The notes under the pieces were generated by a model that had not been told where the DNA came from, made no database searches, and worked only from the letters and a program-made list of their open reading frames with translations. Below are positions 1 through 8,701 of a stretch of 64,000 bases of DNA, piece by piece. The DNA lies in contig CACYQT010000017.1 in the NCBI GenBank assembly GCA_902776645.1, forward strand, positions 1-64,000, read 5' to 3'. The stretch comes from an uncultured bacterium. GTDB lineage: Bacteria; Verrucomicrobiota; Lentisphaeria; Oligosphaerales; Oligosphaeraceae. Each line of letters begins with the position of its first letter. Position 1 is the stretch's first letter. The translations under genes and the position numbers were made by a program.

Positions 1-96
1 GAGCGCCGAACAGAACTGCTGCATTTCCGCCACGTCGTTCTTGGCAAGCATTTCTCGAAGCTCAGGCAGGAGCAGACTGTTTGGCGACATGCTCAC
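1..96 (-). CDS. mgtE: MgtE-type magnesium transporter, N-terminal fragment (partial)
   Basis: Only the first 32 codons lie in the window; the gene runs off the left edge. The translation contains LLLPELREMLAKNDVAEMQQ, which matches the start of the cytoplasmic N domain of MgtE magnesium channels, where a leucine-rich helix precedes the HPADxAE segment. GTG at 96 has a GGGGG run about 9 bases upstream; ATG at 90 is the alternative start. A good sigma-70-like promoter lies about 60 bases further upstream. The identification rests on a short helix and could be wrong. Confidence 0.5.
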   Translation of the reverse strand, partial: MSMSPNSLLLPELREMLAKNDVAEMQQFCSAL

Positions 97-157
97 GGCG
101 GATTCCCCCTTGCTTACGGTTTTGCGCTCATAACTCGGGAACAGATTTCCTTGCAAG

Positions 158-185
158 ACTATACCTCAAACAAAGATGTTGTCAA
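158..185 (-). promoter_or_regulatory. Sigma-70-type promoter for the leftmost gene
   Basis: On the minus strand TTGACA (185-180) is followed by a 16-base spacer and TATAGT (163-158). The distance and orientation fit transcription of the partial mgtE-like gene. The rest of 97-348 shows no gene. Confidence 0.6.
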
Positions 186-348
186 CCAGAGCTTTGTTAA
201 GATAGACAAATTAGTCAATATTAGGCGGGTCCGTTTTTTAAAACTTTTTCCTTTTGGAATCGTTAGGCGATATATGACGAAAGCCTGCGAAAACGGCCGT
301 CTCCCGACGGAAGAAGAAAATTCGCCTTGACCTTACCGCAGAACGGTT

Positions 349-2523
349 TTAGAATAGGTTAAATTCGCAAGCGGGGGGTTTTCCATAAAGATTAGGGGCG
401 TTTTTCTTCGTGGCGTAGAGTTCGACTACATACGAATAGTTCGTGGTGGCGTACATGGTGTCGGAGACGGCCACTTCGCGGGGATAGAACCAATAGCGCT
501 TCCCCTGGTCGCCCGTCAACTTGAACCAGGCTTCAGCGCTTTTGCCTTTCAGCTCGACACTGCCTGAAGAGGCCACCCAGTTGTATCCGTCAGGCGGATT
601 CGCGGCATTGGGAATGCGGCCGAAATCAGTTGCGTTTTCATATCCGCTCGGCCCTGACGGAGCCGGCGGTTCGATCGTCTGCCAATAGTTGTTCGGAAAG
701 AACACCTCGACGACACGGCGCGTCGTCGCCGCATTCCAATTCACCTGGCTGCTTTCAAGCTTTACTCCGAATATCGAGCCGCCCTCCGTATAGGAACGGC
801 CGCAGTACGGGTTTTCCGATGTCGCCCACGCCACCTGCGCCACATCAACCTGGGAAGGCGAAAGCCCCTCGGATGAACCATCTGTCAAATCCGCCGTATC
901 CAGCACTTTGAAAAGCATGAAGTACGGCGTCAATGCCCCAAGACCGCATTTCTTCTTCCAGTCGCTTCGCACCTGGGCTTGCATGGCATCGCTCTGGCAG
1001 CGGAACAGCACCAGCTTCTTCTCCTTCGCGAAAGCCAGAAACGCCGCTGTCTTGAGCGCATTGTTGTAGAGATATTCGCAATGTGCGCAAGTGTTGGGGC
1101 CGATTTCCGCCAGTATCGGACGGTTGTTCTTGTATGCGTAGCGCTTCGCGTCCGCAAGGTTCGTCAACCAGACGCCGCACCATTGATCCTCGTCGTCGTA
1201 TATCTCGTCATCATCATCGTCGTCGCCGCCATCGTCACCGCTGTCGCCGCCCCCGCCGCTGGAGCTTCCGCCGTCGATTTTCTTCCAATAGTTGTTCGGG
1301 AAGAAGGTTTCGACCACCTTTTGCGTCGTCGCCGGTTTCCAGTATGACTGGCTGCTTTCTATCTGTACACCGAATATCTTGCCGCCCTCCGTATAGGAAC
1401 GACCGCAGTAAGGATTCTCCGTAGTCCCCCATGTCACCTGAGCCACATCCACTTGGGACGGGGAGAGCCCCGTGGAAGAACCATCCGCCAGATTCGCCGT
1501 ATCCAGAACTTTGAAAAGCATGAAATACGGCGTCAATGCACCGAGGCCGCATTTCTTCTTCCAGTCACTTCTCACCTGGGCTTGCATTGCATCGTTCATG
1601 CAACGGAACAGCACCAGCTTCTTTTCCTTTGCGAAATCCAGAAACGCCTGCGTGCTCAAAGACTTGTTATAGAGATAATCGCAATGCGCACAGGTATAGG
1701 GACCGATCACCGCCAGAATCGGTCGGTCGTTCTTGTAGGCGTAGCGTTTTGCATCGGCAAGATTCGTCAGCCAGACACCGCACCATTTGTCTTCATCTTC
1801 ATAAACAATGTCGCCGCCGGTGTCATCGCCGCCCGTGTCGCCGCCGCCGGTGTCATCGCCGCCCGTGTCGCCGCCGCCCGTGTCGCCGCCGCCCGTGTCG
1901 CCGCCGCCCGTGTCGCCACCGCTGCCGCCCGCGTCGCTTTGCAGCGTCTGCCAGTAATTATTCGGGAAAAACGCCTCGACGACTTTCTGCGTCTTCGCCG
2001 CATTCCAGTTCGCCTGGCTGCTCTCAAGCTGCACACCGAAGATCTTGCCGCCTTCCATGTAGGAACGGCCGCAATACGGATTTTCCGTAGTGGCCCAGGT
2101 CACCTGCGCCACATCCACCTGGTCCGGCGCAAGGGCCATGGAAGATGTAACCGTCGCGCTTTTCACTTTGAACAACATAAAATACGGCGTCAATGCCCCA
2201 AGGCCACTTTTCTTCTTCCAGTCAGATCTCACTTGGGCCTGCAATGCGTCGTCCTGGCAACGGTACAATACCAGTTGATTCTCATTTGCAAACGTTTTGA
2301 ACGCCTGGGTGTTCAGAGCCTTGTACAGGTTGTCGCAATGCGCGCAGGTGTTCGGCCCGATTATGGCCAGCATGGGACGTCCTGTCGAAAGGGCGAGGGA
2401 TTTCGCCGCTCCGACATCAGTCGTCCATTCCCCAAAGGACAAGGCGCGCACACTGGCCTGGACCGCCAGCAGAGCAACTACGAACCCAAAAGCCATGAGC
2501 TTCTTATTTCCAAACTTGAACAT
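349..2523 (-). CDS. Secreted protein with three tandem thioredoxin-like domains
   Basis: This 724-residue protein starts at ATG 2523, preceded by AAGGAA at good spacing; an upstream in-frame ATG at 2574 lacks this. It has a signal peptide (KKLMAFGFVVALLAVQASVRA). Three near-identical units of about 170-180 residues follow, each with a thioredoxin-like core around a CAHC redox motif, a conserved QAQVRSDWKKK segment, an ENPYCGRSY motif with a further cysteine, and FFPNNYW at the end. The linkers are low-complexity: linker 1 is Gly/Asp/Thr repeats and linker 2 an Asp-rich stretch. A C-terminal region of about 90 residues has no repeat partner. The gene lies 61 bp downstream of a periplasmic prolyl isomerase, so a role in envelope protein folding or disulfide chemistry is plausible but inferred. 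Confidence 0.7.
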   Translation of the reverse strand: MFKFGNKKLMAFGFVVALLAVQASVRALSFGEWTTDVGAAKSLALSTGRPMLAIIGPNTCAHCDNLYKALNTQAFKTFANENQLVLYRCQDDALQAQVRSDWKKKSGLGALTPYFMLFKVKSATVTSSMALAPDQVDVAQVTWATTENPYCGRSYMEGGKIFGVQLESSQANWNAAKTQKVVEAFFPNNYWQTLQSDAGGSGGDTGGGDTGGGDTGGGDTGGDDTGGGDTGGDDTGGDIVYEDEDKWCGVWLTNLADAKRYAYKNDRPILAVIGPYTCAHCDYLYNKSLSTQAFLDFAKEKKLVLFRCMNDAMQAQVRSDWKKKCGLGALTPYFMLFKVLDTANLADGSSTGLSPSQVDVAQVTWGTTENPYCGRSYTEGGKIFGVQIESSQSYWKPATTQKVVETFFPNNYWKKIDGGSSSGGGGDSGDDGGDDDDDDEIYDDEDQWCGVWLTNLADAKRYAYKNNRPILAEIGPNTCAHCEYLYNNALKTAAFLAFAKEKKLVLFRCQSDAMQAQVRSDWKKKCGLGALTPYFMLFKVLDTADLTDGSSEGLSPSQVDVAQVAWATSENPYCGRSYTEGGSIFGVKLESSQVNWNAATTRRVVEVFFPNNYWQTIEPPAPSGPSGYENATDFGRIPNAANPPDGYNWVASSGSVELKGKSAEAWFKLTGDQGKRYWFYPREVAVSDTMYATTNYSYVVELYATKKNAPNLYGKPPACEFNLF
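1809..1920. repeat. In-frame 15-bp tandem repeat encoding a Gly/Asp linker
   Basis: About seven copies of a 15-bp unit (plus strand GCCGCCGCCCGTGTC with variants) code for repeated Gly-Gly-Asp-Thr-Gly between thioredoxin-like domains 1 and 2. Because the unit is a multiple of three, copy number can change linker length without breaking the frame. Confidence 0.85.
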
Positions 2524-2584
2524 GCGTTTTTCCTTTTTTCCAGTGTGTTCTCTTATTCTGCAAATCCCTGCCAACAGGCGATGA

Positions 2585-3796
2585 TCATTTCTCGGCCTTG
2601 TTTTTATCAGTTTCGGACGCCGGTTGAACCGGCTTGCCCTGCCCCGTTGTTTTCTCCGCCGGCTCCACCCACAGCCCTTCCGGAAACAACACGCAGGTGA
2701 CCGGATATTTCTTCGTCAGCTCCATCGCGAAGTCTTCCAGCAACTTCTGCTTCTTCAACGGGAGAACTTTCGCCTTTACACCTTCACGGCTTCCGTCTTC
2801 ATTCGCCAGTTTCGCAAATAAAAGCTGGGCGATACGGTATTTTTCAGGTTGTCCATCCTTTGCCGGAACGGAGACCCGCAGCACACGCATGATCCGGAAG
2901 CCAAGTTCCGTCTCCAAAACCGGCGTGACCTCGCCGACTTGCCAGTCAAAGCTCTTCAGTTCATTGACCTCCGCCAGTTCCTGGCGGGTGAAGTCATAGT
3001 CCAGCTCCCCGCCCTTGGCTCCTTCCTTGCCTTCGGAATATTCCTTCGCCAGCATGGCGAATCCTTCATCCGTCTTGATCAGCGGATCGTCCAGCAAAGT
3101 TTCAACCTGTTTCTTGCGACTCTGGTTCTCCTTGTCCACGGCCTCGTTCACCGCTTTCAGATATTTGCCGTAGGAACGATACTCCTGCTCCGTCAAATCC
3201 ACGTCGCCGAACATCTGCTCCTCCATCTTCACCATTCGAAGGGTATCGTCCAATGTCAGACGCGCCATCGTCGATTCACCCGTTTGCCGGAAACTGCTCA
3301 GATACTTCTCCTTGCTGATGCCCTTGCCGTTCTGCTTCAGCTTCGCCACCATCTCCGAAAGATATCGCGTACGCTCCTCCTCCGAGACTTCTATCTTCCG
3401 CGCCCTCGCCTCCTGAAGAAAAAGACCGACCTTCGCCATCCGCTGGACACGCCTGCGAAGCTCCTCCGCCAGTTTCTGCGGATCCATCATCTTGCCTTCC
3501 CTCATCCCGTTTTCCTTCGGATTGGGAGAGGCAAGCAAAGAGCGGAGGCTTGGAGACATCTCCTTCCATGTCAAACTTAATTCGCCGACCTTCAGCACGA
3601 CTGTCGCCGGCTTCATAAACGCCATCATCATCGCATAATCCGGCACATTCTCATCCCTTGCCGCCTTCGCTTTCTTCACAGGCGCGCCATCCGCCGTTTT
3701 CAGCGAGGCGGCGGGAACTTCCTCCGCTCCACGCAGAATGGCCGGCAAGCACACCAGCAATATACTTATCACGATCAAAGGCTTCGTGTGTTTCAT
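2585..3796 (-). CDS. PpiC/SurA-type periplasmic peptidyl-prolyl isomerase
   Basis: This 403-residue protein starts at ATG 3796 with AAGGAA upstream and has a signal peptide (KPLIVISILLVCLPAILRG). A SurA-like helical N-terminal region (roughly 60-200) carries many charged residues. The parvulin domain follows around residues 215-350, with the family signatures FAMLAKEYSEGKEGAKGGEL and the ETELGFRIMRVL strand. It should catalyse cis-trans isomerisation of prolyl bonds in proteins crossing the periplasm. The C-terminal tail is Lys/Pro/Glu-rich. It is transcribed ahead of the triple thioredoxin-like protein and probably with it. Confidence 0.85.
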   Translation of the reverse strand: MKHTKPLIVISILLVCLPAILRGAEEVPAASLKTADGAPVKKAKAARDENVPDYAMMMAFMKPATVVLKVGELSLTWKEMSPSLRSLLASPNPKENGMREGKMMDPQKLAEELRRRVQRMAKVGLFLQEARARKIEVSEEERTRYLSEMVAKLKQNGKGISKEKYLSSFRQTGESTMARLTLDDTLRMVKMEEQMFGDVDLTEQEYRSYGKYLKAVNEAVDKENQSRKKQVETLLDDPLIKTDEGFAMLAKEYSEGKEGAKGGELDYDFTRQELAEVNELKSFDWQVGEVTPVLETELGFRIMRVLRVSVPAKDGQPEKYRIAQLLFAKLANEDGSREGVKAKVLPLKKQKLLEDFAMELTKKYPVTCVLFPEGLWVEPAEKTTGQGKPVQPASETDKNKAEK

Positions 3797-3854
3797 GTTT
3801 TTTCCTTGATGTTCACGCATGCGTTCTCATTCATGTTCCAGAATACCCTTATAC

Positions 3855-3882
3855 AATATAATATATAAAGGAACAAAATCAA
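3855..3882 (-). promoter_or_regulatory. Possible promoter for the prolyl isomerase gene
   Basis: On the minus strand TTGATT (3882-3877), a 16-base spacer and TATATT (3860-3855) lie about 60 bases before the ATG at 3796. The surrounding DNA is very AT-rich, so chance matches are likely. Confidence 0.4.
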
Positions 3883-3985
3883 CCATGGACGGCGAACCGA
3901 CCTCTCGTCCATTACGCCTCGCTCCCGCCAATGAAAGCCCATTCCCAACACGGGAAGCCGCGTCCGTTCGCCAATGGATGCATCA

Positions 3986-4186
3986 TCAATCGACTTTGAC
4001 ACACGCCTGCATCCCGTTGTTCCATACCGCCCCCTTGAAATCCACAGACGAATACGATAAATATTCCGTGCCATCCATGAGGCGGTCACCTGGATCAAAC
4101 CGCCATCCCAATGCCGGAACGCCTCTCAAGGAAACCGCTTCCACACGGACAAGATTCGGACAGCCCTCATGCAACGGCAGGGCCAT
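3986..4186 (-). other. Uncertain 66-codon open frame in a long intergenic gap
   Basis: The gap 3797-4597 holds no clear gene. A 66-codon minus-strand frame (MALPLHEGCPNLVRVEAV at the start) has natural-looking composition but no ribosome binding site and no recognisable domain. It could be a small protein, the tail of a decayed gene or chance. Downstream of it, 4205-4240 is a run of A and T tracts. Confidence 0.25.
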
Positions 4187-4350
4187 GATCTGAAAATAGC
4201 AGCCTGAAATGCAAAAAAATCATTTTTTTTGTTTTTTTTGCTTGACATGCCAGATGGAGGAATTATTTTACTAGCATGTCTTTTTCTGAAGATACAGGAA
4301 AAAAACGGTTCGCCCATCCGGGAGAAAGTGTTTTTTTACAGTGTCTTTAC

Positions 4351-4378
4351 TTGCATTCCGTTTTTTCAATGGTATAGT
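4351..4378 (+). promoter_or_regulatory. Promoter of the abundant secreted protein
   Basis: TTGCAT (4351-4356), a 16-base spacer and TATAGT (4373-4378) precede the gene at 4598, leaving an A-rich leader of roughly 210 bases. A second candidate upstream, TTGACA at 4242-4247 with ATTTTA 17 bases later, is weaker. Confidence 0.5.
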
Positions 4379-4597
4379 AAGGTTTTGTTTTAAGCAAAAA
4401 AAATCATAATACCCAAAAATAAAAATGGTGTGAACAACCAAAACAAAGCACAAGGAGGATAAAAGCCAGGGCTGAAACAAGAAATCTCGACTATCATGTT
4501 TTTCGATTCATCACAACCAATTGTAAGTAGTAAAAAAGTCCATGCCGACAGCATGGCAGAAAAAACAAGTAAAAAGTTCAAACCAAAGGATTCAACA

Positions 4598-5539
4598 ATG
4601 AAAAAGTTCTTTGCCACTTTGTTGACGATCGTTGTCAGCTGCTCTTTCGCCGGCAACATAGTCTATGACTACAAGGCCTCCATCAAGCGCCTCGAGCCTG
4701 TCTACTCCGTCAAGAAGATCAACAAGGCCTCCTATGTGACGGACGCCTACAAGACCGTCTCCGACACCATCATCGGTTATCTCGTCGTCCCGGCCTGCGC
4801 GACCTGCGTTGACGATGGCGACCCGAACTTCACCGAGTTCACCGATGACGATGAGTGGCTTGGCGTCGGCTACTTCATCCGCAAGGGCGACAAGCTCTCC
4901 AAGAAGCTCAAGTACCCGTTCATCGCCAAGACCGCGATCAACCCCTATGCCGCTATGTTCGGTGCCTACACGCCCATGACCAATGGCGACGGCGCGGCTC
5001 CCAGCAAGCCCTACGCTGATGTCAGAGCCAACAAGTACGCTTGGATGTCCCTGGCTTTCGCTATTCCTGCCAAGGCAAAAGCATACAGCACCGTTGACTC
5101 CGGCAACGCCCTGAAGAAGTTCCCCGGCGACGAAATCCCCTATGGTTTCCTGGGCTTTGACAACCAGAACAAGGTTTATGTTGACAACGCTGGTTTCGGC
5201 ACGGTCAAAGTTCTGAGCTTCTCCGAAGCTGCTGAAACGGGTTTCTGCTCCTCCAAGCCCGGCAAGGACTGGTCCTGCCAGATGGTCAACACCATCGCCG
5301 GTTCCACGGTCGGTGTGGCTGATTACCAGGGCCCCTGCGGCGTTACGCCGATGTGGGATGTCTGCTATGACGCCGCCAACGAAGTTGTTGACTACACTGT
5401 CAACGAATCCACCATCCATGGTACTTGGACCCTCAAGTACAACAAGGCTCTGTCCAGCGTCGCTGATGACCAGAAGGAAGCCGAAATCCTGAAGAAGCTC
5501 GGTGGTACCTCCGCCGACGTCTACACGGATGCTGAATAA
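4598..5539 (+). CDS. Predicted abundant secreted protein of unknown function
   Basis: This 313-residue protein starts at ATG 4598, with AAAGGA 7 bases upstream; an in-frame ATG at 4496 would add a non-conserved leader. MKKFFATLLTIVVSCSFAG is a clear signal peptide. The mature part is rich in Lys, Asp, Tyr and Ala and has two cysteine pairs (PACATC; later C residues near SSKPGKDWSC and GPCG). No catalytic domain is recognised. Codon choice is strikingly uniform: nearly all lysines are AAG, most asparagines AAC and phenylalanines TTC. This is unlike its neighbours and typical of very highly expressed genes. It has its own promoter and a strong terminator, so it is monocistronic. A structural surface or matrix protein is a guess only. 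Confidence 0.6.
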   Translation: MKKFFATLLTIVVSCSFAGNIVYDYKASIKRLEPVYSVKKINKASYVTDAYKTVSDTIIGYLVVPACATCVDDGDPNFTEFTDDDEWLGVGYFIRKGDKLSKKLKYPFIAKTAINPYAAMFGAYTPMTNGDGAAPSKPYADVRANKYAWMSLAFAIPAKAKAYSTVDSGNALKKFPGDEIPYGFLGFDNQNKVYVDNAGFGTVKVLSFSEAAETGFCSSKPGKDWSCQMVNTIAGSTVGVADYQGPCGVTPMWDVCYDAANEVVDYTVNESTIHGTWTLKYNKALSSVADDQKEAEILKKLGGTSADVYTDAE

Positions 5540-5607
5540 GTCAACATGGTAGGTAAACTGGTTTCCGTCGCAATACGGGAGCCAGTCCACCAAGACTTGC
5601 AAAGATT

Positions 5608-5650
5608 AAGGAGAAGTCAATTCGACATTGATTTCTCCTTTTTTTGTTTT
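5608..5650 (+). terminator. Intrinsic terminator
   Basis: Arms AAGGAGAAGTCAA (5608-5620) and TTGATTTCTCCTT (5628-5640) pair over 13 positions with one mismatch around a 7-base loop and run into TTTTTGTTTT. It ends the transcript of the secreted protein gene. Confidence 0.85.
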
Positions 5651-5740
5651 CCATGGAACCTTGAATGACAAGATCGTGTCAAAGCTACCATATTCTTGTC
5701 ATTTCCTTTCATCCATTATTCTTGTAGTAGGTCCGTTTTT

Positions 5741-6541
5741 ATGTCATCTTCAGAAAGAAAGTTACTGGTTACCGTCGTCATCCTGCTTTTCGCTTCAGTC
5801 TTATACCTTCTGTTACGGACTTCTGATTCGCCTGTCACGGAAGAAGGCACAGCTGAAGTTGGTTCACCGTCCGCCCTCCGTTCCCCTACTTCATCTCCTG
5901 ATTCGGAGAAGACAGCGGTTGGCGTGGAAAAGCCGAATCCGTCATCCATCACGGTAGCTGCCGACAACGGTTCCAGCCCGCAGCCAACCTCTGCCGCTGA
6001 AGAAAAAATCAAAGAGAACCTCGACAATCTCCAGCTTCTTCTGGATGACCATGAAAAGAACGAAGAGTCTTTGGAACTAGCCGTTTCCATGATGAAACGG
6101 ACGAAACCGGAAAAACTGGCGGCCCTGAACGCATTTCAATGGATTGGCGGCCCTGTCTCCATAAAAGAGACGATTTCTGCGTTGACGGACACAGAAGAAG
6201 TCGCGGATCGTGCGTCGGATGTCCTGCACAATCTCATTCAAACCGATCTTGCCTCAGAAGAAATGAGCATGACGCCCGAATTCTGGCAGGATCTGTTCAA
6301 CAATCTGCCTCCGGATGGACGGGACCCCTATCTGGTACTGTTGACCGCCTATCCCGTCGAGGAGTGTTTTCCCGTTCTGTTGAACCTCATGGAATCGCAG
6401 GACGAAAGCCTTCGTGAATCGGCTTTGGAATATGCGTCAACCATTGCGGAAGGAGTTGAACTGATGACCCGTGAAGAAGCTGAAAAATGGTTCAACGCCT
6501 ATCTTGCAAAGGAAACGCCACAGGAAAACCAAGACGAATGA
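5741..6541 (+). CDS. Membrane-anchored protein with possible HEAT-like helices
   Basis: This 266-residue protein starts at ATG 5741, directly before one transmembrane segment (KLLVTVVILLFASVLYLLL, residues 7-25). A Ser/Pro/Thr-rich spacer of about 60 residues follows, then an all-helical region with alternating leucines (for example ECFPVLLNLMESQDESLRES) that resembles HEAT-type repeats. The helical part would lie outside the inner membrane. No enzymatic motif is seen and the function is unknown. An earlier in-frame ATG at 5696 would put 15 polar and aromatic residues before the membrane anchor and is less likely. Confidence 0.55.
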   Translation: MSSSERKLLVTVVILLFASVLYLLLRTSDSPVTEEGTAEVGSPSALRSPTSSPDSEKTAVGVEKPNPSSITVAADNGSSPQPTSAAEEKIKENLDNLQLLLDDHEKNEESLELAVSMMKRTKPEKLAALNAFQWIGGPVSIKETISALTDTEEVADRASDVLHNLIQTDLASEEMSMTPEFWQDLFNNLPPDGRDPYLVLLTAYPVEECFPVLLNLMESQDESLRESALEYASTIAEGVELMTREEAEKWFNAYLAKETPQENQDE

Positions 6542-6624
6542 CGGCTCTCCGCATGCCACAGCATGAACAAGAATGATCGTTTGCACCAGGCAATCCATTC
6601 ACCTTTCACCCACCTAAACATCAA

Positions 6625-8676
6625 ATGAATACGTGCTCCTTTCATGCCAGAATCCCGATTTTTCGTTTCGCCTTCGCGTTTTTGCTTCTCTCCGCATTTT
6701 CCCTGCCTTTTCTTCATGCCGCGAAATTGACGGCGATTCAGGAGGCTTTGGACATAGCCTCTTCTTCAAGAATCACCATTGTGGAGCAACGTTATATCAA
6801 ATACAAGACGGACGAATACGGCTGGATTGAAGAAGACGCCGCAGGAAATCCTTTGACGACAACGGATTCCACATCGGAAGGGCAATCAAAATGGACCGTC
6901 CAGTCCTCCAAGGAAAAGGGGACGTCACCTTATTACGGCAAGTCCTGCATTCGCTCCAGTGTCTCGGCGGAATTGTCGCCATCGAATGACGCCTTGAAAA
7001 TGCAGCTGGTCTGCAAAGTGTCCGGCCCTGGCGTGTTCTCCTTCGCCTACAAGACCTCAACAACAGATTTCAGCGACGGTCTTGTCGTCTATGTTGATGG
7101 TGAGGAGGTTGTCTCGCTCTGTTCCGGTTATTATACAGATGAATTTGACCTAACGACATTTGTGACAACTTATTATCCAACGGAATGGGAAACGATGGAA
7201 ATTGAGATTCCGACGGGCAAGGCAGACGGCGGCCGATACGAAGGAACCCATGACCATGAAATCATTTTCGAGTTCTTCAAGGATGAACCGAATTACGAAT
7301 ATAATGAGAAAGACAAACTGGTCTATGTCAGCGATGACGGTCCCATCAAGCCAGATGTCAGGGATTATGACGGTTCGAGCGATCCGGTGTACAAGGAGGA
7401 TCTCGCCGCCTACAACGCCCAGAAGGCCCTGTTCTATAATTGCATCTGGCTTGACCAATTCCAATTCATGGCGGTAGAGCCGAGTCTGACGTTCTTGGAC
7501 GACGAACTTTCAGAGGAGATTTTCATAGACCAGGCCTCCATCTTGCTTGATTCCAATGCGAAGGATTTCGGCTACTATATCAAATACACCACGGATGGAA
7601 CCACACCGAAGGCATCTTCCGCGGATTATTTGTTCTATGACGACATTGTCACGGAAGACGCCATTGATGTCACGGAAAGCACAGTGGTCAAGGCCAAGCT
7701 CTTCAGTACAAATACTACAGCCTATTCACCGGAAATACTCATTTCCGCGCAAGTGACAATCAAGGCGTCCGCTCCTAAAATCGTGATCGATACGGAGAAA
7801 TCCCTCCCCGACCGGATCACCCTGACTATGAACACAGATTTTGACGGAAATATCATCCATTATACAACCGACGGGAGCACTCCGACCATTGAAAGCCCTG
7901 TCTACAATGCCGATACGGGGCTGGTCATCACCAAACCATGCACCGTCAACGCAATAGCCATGCGTGACAATGTACTTGACAGCGATGTGACATCCTTCAC
8001 AGTCGAACAGGCGGAACCGCCTCAAATCACTGTCAAAAACCAAAAGGGACAGACTCCTGCTGATCTTGTCTTCACTGCAAAAGACAAGCTGACCGTTTCC
8101 ATTTCAACAACGGACAATACGCCTGCTCTCTATCAAATCAACGACCAACCGGAAACGGTCTACACAACGGAATTCACAATTGATGATCCTGCCCCGTCTT
8201 CTTCCTGTGTGATTACAGTTCGAACCTATAGCGCTGAGAAGCTTGTCAGTCAACCAACATCATCGTCCGTCTATTGGGCCAACCAGACATGGGTCTGCAC
8301 GACAAAGTCCGGATGGAACTTCATCACCTTTCCTTTGAAAATGACTCAGACGTCCATAGACAATATTTTCTGGCTCTTGGGGGATAATGTCTTTGCCTTC
8401 AATGAAACGAATCGCTCTTACTGCAAAGTCTCGACATTGGAGCAGGGACAGGCATATTGGTTCTTCATCCGTTCCACTCCCATTCCTTTTTCCTTGAAGG
8501 GGGCTTCCGTGCCAAGGCAAGATACCACTATCCCTTCACGCAAATGGACGGCTTATGGAGCAATCGAGGATGAAGCGATTCCCGCAGATATCACGGCATG
8601 GCATTATGACGGAAAGCGTTTCAAGCCCGCCGGCAGTTTCCAAAAAGGCAAAGCATACTTTATCTTCAAACCTTAA
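6625..8676 (+). CDS. Large exported protein with chitobiase-C-like repeats and a C-terminal GWN domain
   Basis: This 683-residue protein begins with a signal peptide (FRFAFAFLLLSAFSLPFLHA). Residues about 40-300 form a putative beta-rich module (KVSGPGVFSFAYKTSTTD), similar to jelly-roll domains in surface proteins. Two or three chitobiase/hexosaminidase C-terminal-like repeats follow, marked by IKYTTDGTTPKASS and IHYTTDGSTPTIESP. The last 130 residues hold two halves built on SGWNFITFPL, GQAYWFF, W-x-Y and GKAYFIF. The same fold pattern makes up a whole small secreted protein at 35781-36293. No ribosome binding site is obvious. It lies only 25 bp before purO; whether they are cotranscribed is uncertain. 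The function is probably binding or display at the surface. Confidence 0.65.
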   Translation: MNTCSFHARIPIFRFAFAFLLLSAFSLPFLHAAKLTAIQEALDIASSSRITIVEQRYIKYKTDEYGWIEEDAAGNPLTTTDSTSEGQSKWTVQSSKEKGTSPYYGKSCIRSSVSAELSPSNDALKMQLVCKVSGPGVFSFAYKTSTTDFSDGLVVYVDGEEVVSLCSGYYTDEFDLTTFVTTYYPTEWETMEIEIPTGKADGGRYEGTHDHEIIFEFFKDEPNYEYNEKDKLVYVSDDGPIKPDVRDYDGSSDPVYKEDLAAYNAQKALFYNCIWLDQFQFMAVEPSLTFLDDELSEEIFIDQASILLDSNAKDFGYYIKYTTDGTTPKASSADYLFYDDIVTEDAIDVTESTVVKAKLFSTNTTAYSPEILISAQVTIKASAPKIVIDTEKSLPDRITLTMNTDFDGNIIHYTTDGSTPTIESPVYNADTGLVITKPCTVNAIAMRDNVLDSDVTSFTVEQAEPPQITVKNQKGQTPADLVFTAKDKLTVSISTTDNTPALYQINDQPETVYTTEFTIDDPAPSSSCVITVRTYSAEKLVSQPTSSSVYWANQTWVCTTKSGWNFITFPLKMTQTSIDNIFWLLGDNVFAFNETNRSYCKVSTLEQGQAYWFFIRSTPIPFSLKGASVPRQDTTIPSRKWTAYGAIEDEAIPADITAWHYDGKRFKPAGSFQKGKAYFIFKP

Positions 8677-8701
8677 CATTAATCAGAGAAAGGAACCCAC
8701 C

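Noticed and set aside
1453-2700. Long plus-strand open frame of 415 codons
   Set aside because: It is antisense to the triple thioredoxin-like gene, repeats because that gene repeats, and is rich in Arg/Ala/His as frame shadows are in GC-rich DNA.
4592-5602. Minus-strand open frame of 336 codons opposite the abundant secreted protein
   Set aside because: The strong codon bias of the sense gene removes stops from the opposite strand; the sense frame has a signal peptide, ribosome binding site, promoter and terminator.
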